Positions 20,301-25,927 of a stretch of 64,000 nucleotides of DNA are shown here, piece by piece; position 1 is the stretch's first letter; every line of letters begins with the position of its first letter. Position numbers and translations under genes: made by a program. Below the pieces are notes generated by a model. It was given only the letters and a program-made list of their open reading frames with translations, was not told where the DNA came from and did no database searches. Source of the stretch: an uncultured Caulobacterales bacterium (GTDB taxonomy: Bacteria; Pseudomonadota; Alphaproteobacteria; Caulobacterales; Maricaulaceae); the NCBI GenBank assembly GCA_938003545.1, contig CALKXY010000012.1, positions 94,486-158,485 of the forward strand, given 5' to 3'.

Positions 20301-23174
20301 CAACTGACCTTCGATATTATCGGTGATACCATCATTATCGGAATCAATATCGAGGTGATCGAAGATACCATCATTATCGCTGTCACGATTATCAAATTGT
20401 TGCGGATCAAGGACCGTGAATCGAATATTATCAATCGCAAAATCATTACCCGTCAGTTGCGTTGACAAATTAACGAGACGAATAACGACCTCACTATTTG
20501 CCCCCGTATTGAAAGGCGTCACAGCTGTTACCCAAGATGTAGCTTGATTAATTGCGCCTGTTTGAGATTGCCCGAGCAATGTTGTGCCAGTCGAGTCAAA
20601 CACCTGAATCGCTATGTTCGGAGGGCCGGAAAGTGTGAATGGAGCACCCGCCCAATTGCGGGCATCAATGCTTAGCTCAGCACTTGCATTTTCTGGGACA
20701 GAAATAGTCTCTTCCAAGAAAATAGCTTGCGTGCTGGACCCGTTGACGAGCAGGAATGCGTCATTTGCATCGCCGGTTGTATTACCGTTGAAGTTTACGC
20801 CAAATGGGTTCCAACTTGTATTAGGCGTAGATCCGCTGCTGACGCGGTAATCCCCTGCACCAAAGTTCGTTGTTGGGCGGTACGTATAACCTGTACCAGG
20901 GGCTGTTTCCAAGTCTCTGACAGTGCCTGAAAGTTCACCAAATGTGCCGTTAAACTCGCCAACAATAGAGTTGGTAATAGGCGTATGCCCCTCAACCGTA
21001 TCCAAAATGCCGTCATTATCGTCATCGACATCATCCACATCGGCAATGCCATCGCCGTCGGTGTCGAGTGGAGAAGCCGTCACGGCTATCGTCACGGTTT
21101 CCGTCTCTAAAACGCCACCACTTAGAACTTCATATGTAAAGACGGCATTACCTTCGAATCCTGCCGTTGGCGTGAAAATTAATGACCCATCGGTATTATC
21201 AATTGCAACACTGCCGCCAGTTGTAGGTTGAGTGACACCATTGATGACGGGTGTAGCTTCAAAGTTGTCAGCGGACGCGCCACCCGTACCCGTCAGTACA
21301 TTAAATGTAATCGCCGTAGTGTCATTCGTCGAAATCGTATCAGCGACTGTATCACCATCAGGCGTAACCGTGATAGCGACCTGTTCCGTCACAACGGGGG
21401 CTATGCCATCATCTGCCGTTATTGTTAGCGGGATCGTTCCAGAAACAGATGTGTTGAAGTCGGCAGAAGGCGTAACCGTTAAAACTTCAAAGGCGTTGCG
21501 TAAATCCGATGGCGAGCCCGTCAACGTCAAAGTATTTGTTCCATTACCTGCGGCAATCAAACTACCGACATTGGCTACCGCAATCGTACCATGAGACGGA
21601 TCAAGAGACAGTGTCATCGTCACGGACGTAGAATCTGTATCTTCAATACGGATATTTGGGAAAAAACTAAGTGTCCCGTCTTCCGCAATAGTCGCCGTAG
21701 CTGGCGCTGTTATAGCGGGGGCGTCATTTGCGACAACTGTTGTGTAACTTACTTCTTGAATTTGCGTGCCGAAGGCACCCGTAACACCAGTTTGTCCGGC
21801 GGTTAATGTAATGCGGTTAAAGGTAACTTCACCGATAGCTGCGCCCGACGATGTTATGGTCAACGTGCCATTTGAAGATGCACCACCCGCTTCAGCACCG
21901 CCAAATAAAGTATTCGCAATACCATTACGTGTTCCAAAAACGAGTGGGCCACCGCCGGCACCAGGGTCAACAGGTCCAGACATATCTACAAAACTAAATG
22001 TAACCAATGACGTGATGTCATTTCCATTGATGTCGAAGACCTGGAAATTTTGCATTTCCTCTGACCCATCAATATTATTATTTAAGAAGCCAATTGTGAG
22101 TTCAATTTCAGACAAACCTTCAGTGAAACTTAGGCTGTAATCTTCTGAATTACCTGGAAGGGCGTCATTATCAGTTGCGCCAAAATCACGCCCTAAGCCA
22201 ATGCCAACACCATCATCTTGTAGAAAATCATTTGGAGACGTAACTTCAAATGTGAATATATTTCCGTCGCTGCCTGTAACGGAAACAGATGTGTCACCCG
22301 TCGTTAAAGCCGCCGCGATTTGAGCTGTTGTAATTGTTTGATCCGCTAAAACGCCTTGGAACTCGGTAATCGCAAAGGTTTCAGAGTCGATTGTGCCCAA
22401 CTGGGTTTCCAAGGTCCAATCGCCCGCAAGATCACTCGCACCTGTGTCATTGGTCGAAGCCGCAATGTCAGCGCCCGTTAAGCCTGCAATCAGAGATAAG
22501 GCCTCTGCATCTTGGCCAAAGTCACAACCATAAATCAGGATGTCCGCAGTGTCCGTTAATGATGCTGCGAAGGCTGCAAAATCATCCGCATGCTCACCCG
22601 CGAGAGACTCTGCCGTTACGACTGTCGTTCCAAGATTTAATTCGTCAGATTCGCCATGTGACAAGATGTGAATTGCCGCAACATCATCGCGGCCTTCGAG
22701 GGTGTCTCGGATAATTTGCAGACCATCGGCGTCCGCCCCGATCAGAACAGTTTCAAACCCATCTGGGATGTTAGACGCAAGGGTTTCCCAACCAGAAACG
22801 GACTGGTCGATAAAGACTAGTCCAGCGCCATCAGTCGGGGGTTGCGCGGCGCTTATGCGCTCGACATCACTATCTGGATTGTCCTGTGCTTGTGACGCTA
22901 AATCCTTTTCGCTTTCCGCCTCGTTCAGGGCCGAGAGGAGCGTTTCGACTTGTGTAAACTCTCCGCGCGGCGCGAGCGGCGTCGCCCCCGCATCAAATAA
23001 CATTGACATGTCTTCGGCGACATTTTGCGTATCAAACGCATCCATCGCAACATCGGCACCTGTGACAAAACCCGCCGCATCCAAAAGGATACGCGGTTCA
23101 AGGGCACGCAGGCCGAGGCGAGATGCGCCATTTTTAAGATTAGCAGTAACGGGGTTCTTGGACTTCTCGGACAT
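5343..23174 (-). CDS. Giant LEPRxLL / DUF4347 / thrombospondin-3 / Ig-like repeat surface protein
   Basis: 5,943 residues. The start is the ATG at 23172-23174 because GGAAGAG lies 6 nt upstream; an ATG 15 nt earlier contains that site. There is no Sec signal peptide. Near residue 25 is LEPRILLDAAG, the LEPRxLL motif known at the N-termini of giant secreted proteins. Residues about 117-280 are a DUF4347 domain (AIHILSHGESDELNLG, ILIYGCDFG). Residues about 700-3145 hold many thrombospondin-3-like calcium loops (DTDGDGIADVDDVDDDNDG type) with small jelly-roll-like inserts. Residues about 3150-5690 alternate VCBS/cadherin-like units with at least 13 putative-Ig units (GLTFDPTTGIISGTP type). The last 250 residues are a distinct domain ending in a helix; I see no RTX nonapeptides. 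Only two cysteines were noticed. TolC, adaptor and M50 genes adjoin. Probable role: calcium-stiffened adhesin or surface-layer fibre. Confidence 0.93.
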   Translation of the reverse strand: MSEKSKNPVTANLKNGASRLGLRALEPRILLDAAGFVTGADVAMDAFDTQNVAEDMSMLFDAGATPLAPRGEFTQVETLLSALNEAESEKDLASQAQDNPDSDVERISAAQPPTDGAGLVFIDQSVSGWETLASNIPDGFETVLIGADADGLQIIRDTLEGRDDVAAIHILSHGESDELNLGTTVVTAESLAGEHADDFAAFAASLTDTADILIYGCDFGQDAEALSLIAGLTGADIAASTNDTGASDLAGDWTLETQLGTIDSETFAITEFQGVLADQTITTAQIAAALTTGDTSVSVTGSDGNIFTFEVTSPNDFLQDDGVGIGLGRDFGATDNDALPGNSEDYSLSFTEGLSEIELTIGFLNNNIDGSEEMQNFQVFDINGNDITSLVTFSFVDMSGPVDPGAGGGPLVFGTRNGIANTLFGGAEAGGASSNGTLTITSSGAAIGEVTFNRITLTAGQTGVTGAFGTQIQEVSYTTVVANDAPAITAPATATIAEDGTLSFFPNIRIEDTDSTSVTMTLSLDPSHGTIAVANVGSLIAAGNGTNTLTLTGSPSDLRNAFEVLTVTPSADFNTSVSGTIPLTITADDGIAPVVTEQVAITVTPDGDTVADTISTNDTTAITFNVLTGTGGASADNFEATPVINGVTQPTTGGSVAIDNTDGSLIFTPTAGFEGNAVFTYEVLSGGVLETETVTIAVTASPLDTDGDGIADVDDVDDDNDGILDTVEGHTPITNSIVGEFNGTFGELSGTVRDLETAPGTGYTYRPTTNFGAGDYRVSSGSTPNTSWNPFGVNFNGNTTGDANDAFLLVNGSSTQAIFLEETISVPENASAELSIDARNWAGAPFTLSGPPNIAIQVFDSTGTTLLGQSQTGAINQATSWVTAVTPFNTGANSEVVIRLVNLSTQLTGNDFAIDNIRFTVLDPQQFDNRDSDNDGIFDHLDIDSDNDGITDNIEGQLTDDYVAPSGVGSSIIDLNQDGLDDRYDTRTVTAGTAAAVIGAGDGVIAVDTDNDLDADYIDTDSDDDGLTDNAENGLGQAEIVDGTVSDATTDADGDGLFDQYETAIDGNTNDGFVVNEGVADPLSAPNGYLPDGDSDAIDGSIVALTADLDFRDAEDSTDTDGDGIIDSVDVDDDNDGILDVIEEAESALNFNAAPQILVGTDLTQLVAGDSYLVPNVGSANGQNLDAIFTIVEIPAFERFDATTRSLALAPSQADPYVTLQVTFVEAGSATPTDPMGTPVTLDVFAITLDNVDSIMDSSITDVVGFETGVPDSVNFDAGPNTLLEEGGFVGVVLGGSQLPGFDLIRRRDDAGVPDTATNVFSLSDETDPAQPVRNAVTAQFTNLSSFSFVYGNTGFDATTGGLPDSFNISGQVDSDGDGIFNSLDIDSDNDGITDNIEGQLTDDYIAPSGVGAGITDLNQDGLDDNYDTRTVTAGTAAAVIGAGDGVIAVDTDNDLDADYIDTDSDDDGLTDNAENGLGQAEIVNGTVSDATTDADGDGLFDQYETAIDGNTNDGFVVNEGVADPLSAPNGYLPDGGDAIDGAIVPLSADLDYRDTTVDNAAPTSTGGTVTFAEDSSYTFTAADFNFADTDAADVFTSVRIDSQPMIGRLLLRGDNIAPLQVIAVADIPDLTFVPVVNGLGENYASFTYSVNDGTAFSNAVATMTINGTPLNDAPVPVVSPTSNGAVQDVASGTTPTPILTFTPESSLLSNGLTEANVLDRLANGETAADLGLIAVSDLLAQLDVTDIEQTSFGIGVIFADESEGTWQYLRTDIPGHEWTNFQLGDPDNTDPTPVPDGEALLMDADAILRFIPDAGFSGGAEIQFRVWDGTDGTASNPPSTISDDSGAMAPTNTSSLSSPAFIASLAADTDGDGVINADDIDDDNDGILDVNEFFLTQGTREFFETAPNPLPVSQRDGFDAAYPAGSVTPLSNFSGSAGYFTNSGLTEGSGTTATTHLPAFEGDAYSGLHSGENFAQEVIQLELDVPVLAGQQVGISFAAHQMTFDNAAGGFFNQPGKFVIYGIRTGSTIVEGVNGFTTNPTQLNTSNVNTIEANPDVDFLGETPEISNTTEWQEYIINFSATQNYDRIIIVPVSDGTNRGGPNAADISTFLAIDAINFGLVSAVDTDGDGINDHLDIDSDNDGITDNIEGQATGSYIAPSGIGMAMLDADNDGLDDRYDATPTGTADGVGSIGLTPVDTDGGGIADFRDTNSDDEGADDAVEAGTGTLATGLSDATTDADGDGLFDVFETQGGTDANDGFNVNESIATGAITFPDGDGDAASAIPLIADVDFRDALDTRVDTDGDGIFDADDIDDDNDGILDTVEDTTTFRALTAADLGVPNSSVAFDTGPVDVSAAYGLPTGSIIVRAENVHTSATGLLLTGPGAAPGVEFTITGSVPVGLRLEHGGTVTIDGRRDGLTSLDGSAYTLTSTLDTGYVAANTITTYAVVRDGGPISNSERFVWESLGSDVSNILVTSDDENRSSGNMITSGFFLFLRPIDDVDMDGIANSLDLDSDNDGISDLVESGNVAGIAADVNNDGHVDDAEALIAVAAGADQDNDGLQDVFDANVADNTSAASQGTTPRQTDADGVADYLDLDSDGDGIADAIEARATNAQIPLATLADAAAADAADSDNDGVLDVFEGTSGTHGGDFGTPNDDDMDGTADYISTDSDGDTLLDSAESGLGGTLPADVTYLDADGTVDVDPATAVGLSNDGDNDPSDLDFRSVNLLDTDGDGVADVNDVDKDNDGILNVDEGVEQVSFTTPRTSGRIVGTTSFGTEVTVTRPSNGGIIPTDPANPRTDVFDHAAFSPLTGLPLESFEIIFSQANLPSLVEDQVTFDFTGTPVSEAYLHINSIDQTIWNFADNPNIGWEVVSSFELEIDTSGGGVSLSDIDPADNDGSRAEEAQDFNAEGSGDVTIRFFTLDGTPLDTIELNVTLDPDRTPSSDGIQLALEVARDTDGDGIADHCDIDSDNDGITDNIEAQSTAGYIAPSGQGAAMVDANGDGLDDNYDARSVNGVLSATAAAATSADALITPVNTDSGATTPDSLPDYLDTDSDNDGENDTSEAGLGAAPATGASDATTDADGDGLFDVFETQLTGDINDGFNVNEDITPLDGTLPDADGDASVGTATPLVNDLDFRDLNSDPIAENDTVGGTESETADTFDVFANNSVDVDSDPDGDTINVTRVLTGNDVTALAASTDGTGVSAAVAGSTGGLFTIAPNGMASFDANGDFEDLAVGETRVTEIVYQIDDGEGGTDTAVVTYTVTGENDPIVPGIPGDPNPPADRTNFIPPQVGVDNVAPTALDLSTFFTDPDATDVVTFSATPADLPPGLTLVNGVISGTLDNSASQGGTNGVYTIPVTVTDSNGDSFITNVQYTVTNPAPIAADDTHTTLEDTPITVDIISGSDSDPDGDILTVDAAALPDGTVIALDTATILPEGTLTVGTNGTVTFDPADDFNGDFIFGYTVTDSEGGTDVATVTITVDAVNDPPNPTIPGDPNPPADPDNYIPPQTGLDSSPSTPLDITPFFDDVDGDPVTLTIDPADLPPGLSFDGTTISGTPSADASQGGTNGVFTIPVVATDGNGGTFTTNVTYTITNPAPIAQDDALTAGEDGPVITGSVIADDTGNGVDSDPDGDTLTVAEVNGDPALVGQPVAGTDGGLFTINPDGSYSFDPNGDFEDLAVGETETTTLTYLVSDGEGGTDLATVTVTVEGANDAPIPVDPTQPPGPSDPTDPSDPQDPRDPPVDPQDYIPAQTGEDGAPFTPLDLTPFFGDPDGSDAVTLSVEPADLPDGLVFDPITGVLSGTPSPDASQGGTDGVYDVPVTATDPSGLTFTTIVQVTITNPAPIAVDDMEVTDEDTVLSDSVLPDNGNGADSDPDGDMLSVAEVNGTPITSGSVITLPSGALLTMNDDGTYDYDPNGQFEDLAAGESGTDSFTYQITDGQGGVSDATVTLTVEGVNDAPIPVDPEQPTGPSDPMDPSDPDDPRDPPVDPQNYIPAQTGEDASPTTPFDLTPYFGDPDGSDLVTLSVDPAELPDGLTFDPTTGIISGTPSPDASQGGDPANPGTYVIQVTATDPSGETFTTPVTYTVTNPAPEAVDDTFTTPEDTPVTVNIIDNNDSDPDGDTLVIDAVALPDGTVIPVGTPTDIPQGTLTVLSDGTVTLDPTPDLSGPVIFGYTISDGQGGTDVATVTIDVTPVNDGPIPVDPTQPPAPPNNPDFPTDPETPFTPPVDPENYIPVQTGEDDDPSTPLDLTPFFGDPDPMEPLTISLDPTDLPPGLTFDPVTGIISGTPTPDASQGGDPMDPGTYVIPVTVTDPSGETFTTNVTYMITNPPPVAVDDNFVANEAATITGFVVAGSDTDPDGDTLTVTQVGGDPLNVAQPVAGSAGGLFTIDDTGAMTFDTNGEFEGLDAGETLVTTVTYEISDGEGGTDTATVTVTVMGTNDAPIVTGTLAPQNGPDSAEQLPLDTSTIFSDVDGEPLTFTSPDLPTWMTLDPVTGIITGTPPADASQGGPNSDGVYVVNVTATDPDGESVTSPVVYTFTNPAPVAVNDDAATDEDTPISGEVLAPNDTDPDGDPLVVSAVDGNPANVGRPVVGSTGGEFTINPDGTYDFDPAGDFNNLAVGETVTTTITYEISDGEGGTDTATVEITVTGTNDAPIPVDPTQPPTPPGDPDVPVDPQDPRVPPLDPNDYIPEQTGSDSSPVTPLDLTPYFGDPDSPDAVTLTIAPADLPPGLTFDPTTGIISGTPNPDASQGAPNGVFEIPVTATDPSGETFTTTVTYVIENPIPVVDMPVGPMDAVDGDDVSIPTMISDPDGDTLVYTVTGLPDGLSIIPSTGEIVGTLDNSASQGGPNDDGVYTITVTADDGEGGVVTDTFEYVVSNPGPDAVDDDFTANEGAPINGFVIAGSDSDPDQDELTVTEVGGDPANVGMPVAGSTGGLFTINPDGTLTFDPNGEYESLELGETATSTITYMISDGEGGTDTATVTVTIEGTNDAPITTGPLVDQTGTDSDPSVPFDVSTIFTDVDGEPLTYTATGLPPGLTIDPATGIISGTPPADASQGGANSDGVYVVEVIATDPGGEDVSAFVTYTIVNTPPVAENDVFSTLEDTPISVNVIPMSDSDADGDILSIDTAALPDGTLLPIGTPVVLPEGELTISPDGSVDFTPTPDFSGTLVFGYTVTDNEGGTDVATVTINVGPVNDAPIPVDPTQPPTDPSDPNFPVDPETPFVPPLDPENYIPVQTGGDNDPTDPLDLTPYFGDPDPMEPLTISLDPSDLPPGLVFDPNTGIISGTPTPDASQGGDPMDPGTYVIPVTVTDPSGETFTTNVTYDISNPPPVAETDGVLAVVEDTPTSLDLLDNDSDPDGDALTITEINGTPVTAGVPTTLPSGAVVTLNTDGTVSYDPLADYNGPDSFTYTISDDEGGTDIATVNLDVTPVNDVPVVTPATPGEPALPPQTNLDGDMISVPVSGPFSDIDGDPLVFTAVGLPTGLTIDPNTGVISGTLPPGTSADGPFNVTITATDPDGTSVSTEFVWTVDNIAPEVVTPLPDVATQDSADVSIPTAPNFTDPDGDVVTYGVTGLPDGLSIDPDTGIISGTVDNSASVSGPYEITVTATDAQGVSTQSIFTLDVTNPAPIVDAPVVPTTPPVAGEEISIDVGSVSEDPDGDEVLTYTSDDLPPGLVIDPSTGIISGSPTESQNDPYVFTVKVSDGEGGETEVTLTLQVNEDGFIEPIVPDTLTGNEYPIDPYEFLEGQPIDLQRYFRDRALDARDDMGRMFGDRDFRGGMVVVQVPDMGHDNAYMVVEAVAYDHNVTISLDSTFSTVSDVSVRSWDVRMADGSQLPTWVDWSNGTDYMDVARPLDTETIRLQVRALLDNGRTTSTTVEVDLRTGTVTQVGEAYAQGQTLQQQMALETIALREQLAEADTAQDALLRALAG
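18549..19059 (-). repeat. Copy 1 of an intragenic ~510-bp direct repeat in the giant gene
   Basis: This stretch and 19875-20388 are nearly identical in DNA as well as protein, with runs of about 70 nt unchanged (for example from ggatcagctacgcc to ttcatattgatc). Each encodes one thrombospondin-3 module (DSDNDGITDNIEGQLTDDY to DGLFDQYETAIDGNTNDG to NGYLPDG). Conservation at synonymous sites indicates recent duplication or gene conversion. Confidence 0.85.
19875..20388 (-). repeat. Copy 2 of the intragenic ~510-bp direct repeat in the giant gene
   Basis: Second copy of the thrombospondin-3 module described for 18549-19059. The copies are separated by about 815 bp that encode a non-repeated insert domain. 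The reading frame is kept through both copies. Confidence 0.85.
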
Positions 23175-23211
23175 GGTCAACTCTTCCATTCAATTCGGCA
23201 ATTATGGGGTT

Positions 23212-23265
23212 CGACCTGGCCTGCACAGAGAGAGGGGTTGGAAAACTCATGCACAAGCCAGGTCG
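23212..23265 (-). other. Long-range hairpin in the leader of the giant gene
   Basis: CGACCTGGC (23212-23220) and GCCAGGTCG (23257-23265) form a 9-bp perfect stem, 37 nt upstream of the giant gene's start. They lie inside the 230-nt gap that separates it from the upstream TolC-like gene. There is no T-tract. It could be an mRNA processing or translational control element that uncouples the two genes, or chance. Confidence 0.35.
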
Positions 23266-23404
23266 GTTGCGACGCGCAGAAACGGGGATGTGCGCGCGTC
23301 GAAGGGGTTTCGTGGCCATCAGGATCGAGTTGCGAAAGGTGCCGATCATATCCATCACGCGATGGGGTCGGAACTTTCGGAACATCTCCGTCAGCCTGTC
23401 AATA

Positions 23405-24895
23405 TTATTGGCCTGGAGTTCGGACGCGTTCAGTCCAGAGGGCTTCCAAACTTTCTGCGATCGTCTGAACATCTTCTGTTCCATCAATCCCCGTCGCATA
23501 GGGATCATAACCAAGCGCCGTATAAATATGCGCTGAAGCTTCGGCCATTTCTGCCATCACGGCATCACGACGCGCTTCCGATAAAATTGCATTCATACGT
23601 TCACGGACGAGCGTTTGTTTTGAAGCCGAAGACGCTTTGGCGAGAGATTCAATCTGACCCAAAATATCACCTTGGACCATCGCGCCATCACTGGCGGTTT
23701 GGTATTCTCCCGCAAGGCTTTCATACCGTGTTCGGGCGACGCCAACTTGAGTCATGACAGCCATAGCTGTGGCAAGACCACGTTCACGCTCTAGTGCGAC
23801 ACGGGCTTTTGCTTTTTTCTTTCGCGTTCCAGTCGAGAAAACCTTGAGGAGGTTCCAACTCGCGCGGGCACCATATCCGGCCCAATCATTGTTAAAAAGA
23901 AAATCATTTGAAGAGGCGTTTATGCCGACGAAACCTTCAAGTGATGGTAGAGCTTCGAGCGTTGCTTTCTTGATTTCTTTTTCACCAATGCGCTGGGCGT
24001 AGAGGTTTTCGCGCACTTCAGGGCGATTACGAAGCGCCTGATCAATCATCTCTTCATAGGTCATTACCAATTTACCCGGACGCGGCATTTGTGCAGGTAT
24101 TTGTAAATTATATCGTTGATCTGGGGACAACCCCATGAGCGCGGCGAGTTCCATCTTCGCCATTTGCATATCACGCGTCAAACGTTTGGCCTGACCTTGG
24201 ATGTCATTTAACTCCCGTTGGTAGGATAAAGCTGGCATCGGCGCGGTACGACGCGTCGCAAATTGCTGTCGAGAGGTTTGGAACGCGGTGCTTACGTCGC
24301 CTTCCAATTCTGTAAGTCGGCTTGCGAGACGCTCAGCGGAGACGGCACGATAATAAGACCGATGCACATCCTCCATAATTTGAATAATGGCTTTACGACG
24401 ACGCTCCTCTTGGATGAGAGCCTCATTGCCAAGCTGTTCTGCGCGGATTTTTGAGAGACCAAAATCGAGAATATTCCAACTCGCCGTAAGGTCCCCTGTG
24501 AAAACATCACGTTCTGTAGACGTGGAAGGTTCAAGTGATTGACGCCCAGAGAGAAGCGAGAGTGACGATGCACCCGCTTCATTGGATCGGCCATAATATT
24601 GACCGTTTGCGACGACTTGTGGAAGCATGTCCCAGCGCGACAGATCATAATCTGCCTGCGCCAAATCCGCTTCCATCATGGCAACGCGGTGATCCAGGTT
24701 ATGTTTTAATGCCCGCGCCATCGCCTCATATAAAGAGATGGATTGTGTAACAGGTGTCTGGCGTGCCAGAATTTCAGCGCGAGATGAATTCGCAAAGTTG
24801 GCAGTCTCCGTATCAGAAACCCGTGTAACAGTCGACGAGCAGCCCGCCAGTAGCAGTGCTGCGCCGCAGACCGATCCCAAAAATAGATTTCGCAT
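23405..24895 (-). CDS. TolC-family outer-membrane efflux lipoprotein
   Basis: A 496-residue TolC/OEP-family channel. The start is the ATG at 24893-24895, preceded by GGAGG at good spacing; a longer start at 24907 has no such site. The N-terminus MRNLFLGSVCGAALLLAGC is a lipoprotein signal with lipobox LLAGC, as in OprM-type channels. The body is two long alpha-helical hairpin repeats (residues about 50-260 and 270-470) with the usual coiled-coil heptads, for example SLYEAMARALKHNLDHRVAM and YEEMIDQALRNRPEVRENLY. It is immediately upstream of the giant gene on the same strand and back to back with three adaptor-type genes. It is therefore the likely outer-membrane exit for the giant protein. 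Confidence 0.9.
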   Translation of the reverse strand: MRNLFLGSVCGAALLLAGCSSTVTRVSDTETANFANSSRAEILARQTPVTQSISLYEAMARALKHNLDHRVAMMEADLAQADYDLSRWDMLPQVVANGQYYGRSNEAGASSLSLLSGRQSLEPSTSTERDVFTGDLTASWNILDFGLSKIRAEQLGNEALIQEERRRKAIIQIMEDVHRSYYRAVSAERLASRLTELEGDVSTAFQTSRQQFATRRTAPMPALSYQRELNDIQGQAKRLTRDMQMAKMELAALMGLSPDQRYNLQIPAQMPRPGKLVMTYEEMIDQALRNRPEVRENLYAQRIGEKEIKKATLEALPSLEGFVGINASSNDFLFNNDWAGYGARASWNLLKVFSTGTRKKKAKARVALERERGLATAMAVMTQVGVARTRYESLAGEYQTASDGAMVQGDILGQIESLAKASSASKQTLVRERMNAILSEARRDAVMAEMAEASAHIYTALGYDPYATGIDGTEDVQTIAESLEALWTERVRTPGQ

Positions 24896-25159
24896 GAAGT
24901 CCTCCAATATGCTATCTTTGGTTGTTGTTACGGAAAAGGTTTAAAGCAAATATTAAAATACCCGTATTGATTGCATTTTTAGCTGTAGACTTGAAACGCG
25001 GTTACGATTTTCTAAACAACTGAATTTATTATTTTTTATTATATATATAATGTAGAAATTTGAATGCTCACAAATAAAACATAACCAATGATTGTATTTT
25101 AAGATGAGTTTAACGCTTACTATGCAATCCTTGGCTGCAGTACATTCATAGGTTCATCC
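24896..25159. promoter_or_regulatory. AT-rich divergent control region of the giant-protein export locus
   Basis: 264 nt between the TolC-like gene (leftward) and the first adaptor gene (rightward), with a much lower GC content than the flanks (for example a run of A/T from 25025 to 25050). It should hold both promoters, but I cannot assign -35/-10 boxes with confidence. The octamer TATTTTAA occurs at 25095-25102 on the plus strand and at 24953-24960 on the minus strand. Each is followed 6-7 nt later by TTTAA. The same arrangement forms the perfect palindrome at 29435-29459. Confidence 0.5.
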
Positions 25160-25924
25160 ATGCCCAATCTTCTAAAACATACACTAACGGCCATAACTCT
25201 AGCCACGCTTGCAACCCCTGCGTTAGCTTTGGAGACGGCCGGAAAGGTTGAAACTCTCGACAAAGAACCTGTTTCTGCACGCGGCGTTCTCATCGCAGGG
25301 CAATCCGCAGACATCGCCGCAGGTATGACAGGACGCTTGACCACAGCGCCTTATAAAGCGGGTCAATATGTCGAACGCGGCGCAACTATTGCTCAATTCG
25401 ATTGCGATAGACAAGATGCGGAGCTGAAATCCAGACGCGCAGCCCATGCAACACAATCCTTGAAATATGAAAATCAGGCTGAACTTTTAGCCATGGGCGC
25501 AGCGGGGGAATTAGACGTTTCTATTGCTCGGTCTGAGCGAGATCAAATCGCAGCCGAAGTATCGGCACTGGAAATTGCGATGAAGGATTGCACAGTTGCC
25601 GCCCCTTTTCCGGGTTATGTCACGGCTCGGCACATTGACGCCTATGAAACTGCGCAAGCTGGCCAGCCGCTCTATTCTCTGAATCGCGCAGGCACGACGG
25701 AAATCTCTGTTATCGCCCCGTCTGACTGGGCCCGATGGGTTAAACCAGGTGCGAATTTCACATTTAAAGTCGATGAAACAGGAGAGTCAGTTGCCGCGAA
25801 AGTCCAACGGCTCTCTGCTGTTGTCGACCCTGTCAGTCAGACAATCGAAATTACAGCGCGCCTAAATGGCAAACACAAAGGTCGACCTGGCATGAGCGGT
25901 ATAGCCATGTTTCAGGGACGATAA
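25160..25924 (+). CDS. Periplasmic adaptor (membrane fusion) protein of the export locus
   Basis: A 254-residue HlyD/RND-type periplasmic adaptor. MPNLLKHTLTAITLATLATPALA is a Sec signal peptide with an ALA cleavage site. The mature part has two half-lipoyl motifs (LTTAPYKAGQYVERGATIAQF and DCTVAAPFPGYVTARHID) on either side of a short helical hairpin of about 60 residues. A beta-barrel domain follows (ISVIAPSDWARWVKPGANF). It has no membrane anchor, unlike the next gene's product. It is first in a tight rightward cluster; the next gene begins 4 nt after its stop codon. It probably bridges an inner-membrane component and the divergent TolC-like channel. Confidence 0.86.
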   Translation: MPNLLKHTLTAITLATLATPALALETAGKVETLDKEPVSARGVLIAGQSADIAAGMTGRLTTAPYKAGQYVERGATIAQFDCDRQDAELKSRRAAHATQSLKYENQAELLAMGAAGELDVSIARSERDQIAAEVSALEIAMKDCTVAAPFPGYVTARHIDAYETAQAGQPLYSLNRAGTTEISVIAPSDWARWVKPGANFTFKVDETGESVAAKVQRLSAVVDPVSQTIEITARLNGKHKGRPGMSGIAMFQGR

Positions 25925-25927
25925 TTC

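Noticed and set aside
6541..22714. Many long open frames (60-210 codons) on the plus strand within the giant gene
   Set aside because: They are antisense shadows of a highly repetitive coding sequence with biased codons. The same frames recur with each repeat, have no Shine-Dalgarno sequences and resemble no family.
5343..23174. CRISPR array or tandem non-coding repeats in the 18-kb repetitive region
   Set aside because: The periodicity is that of protein modules in one continuous open frame; there are no short identical direct repeats with unique spacers.
23140..23514. A 124-codon frame on the minus strand spanning the TolC-giant gap
   Set aside because: It overlaps both flanking genes in another frame, has no ribosome site and has an arginine-rich, non-family composition. 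The hairpin and leader explanation is preferred.
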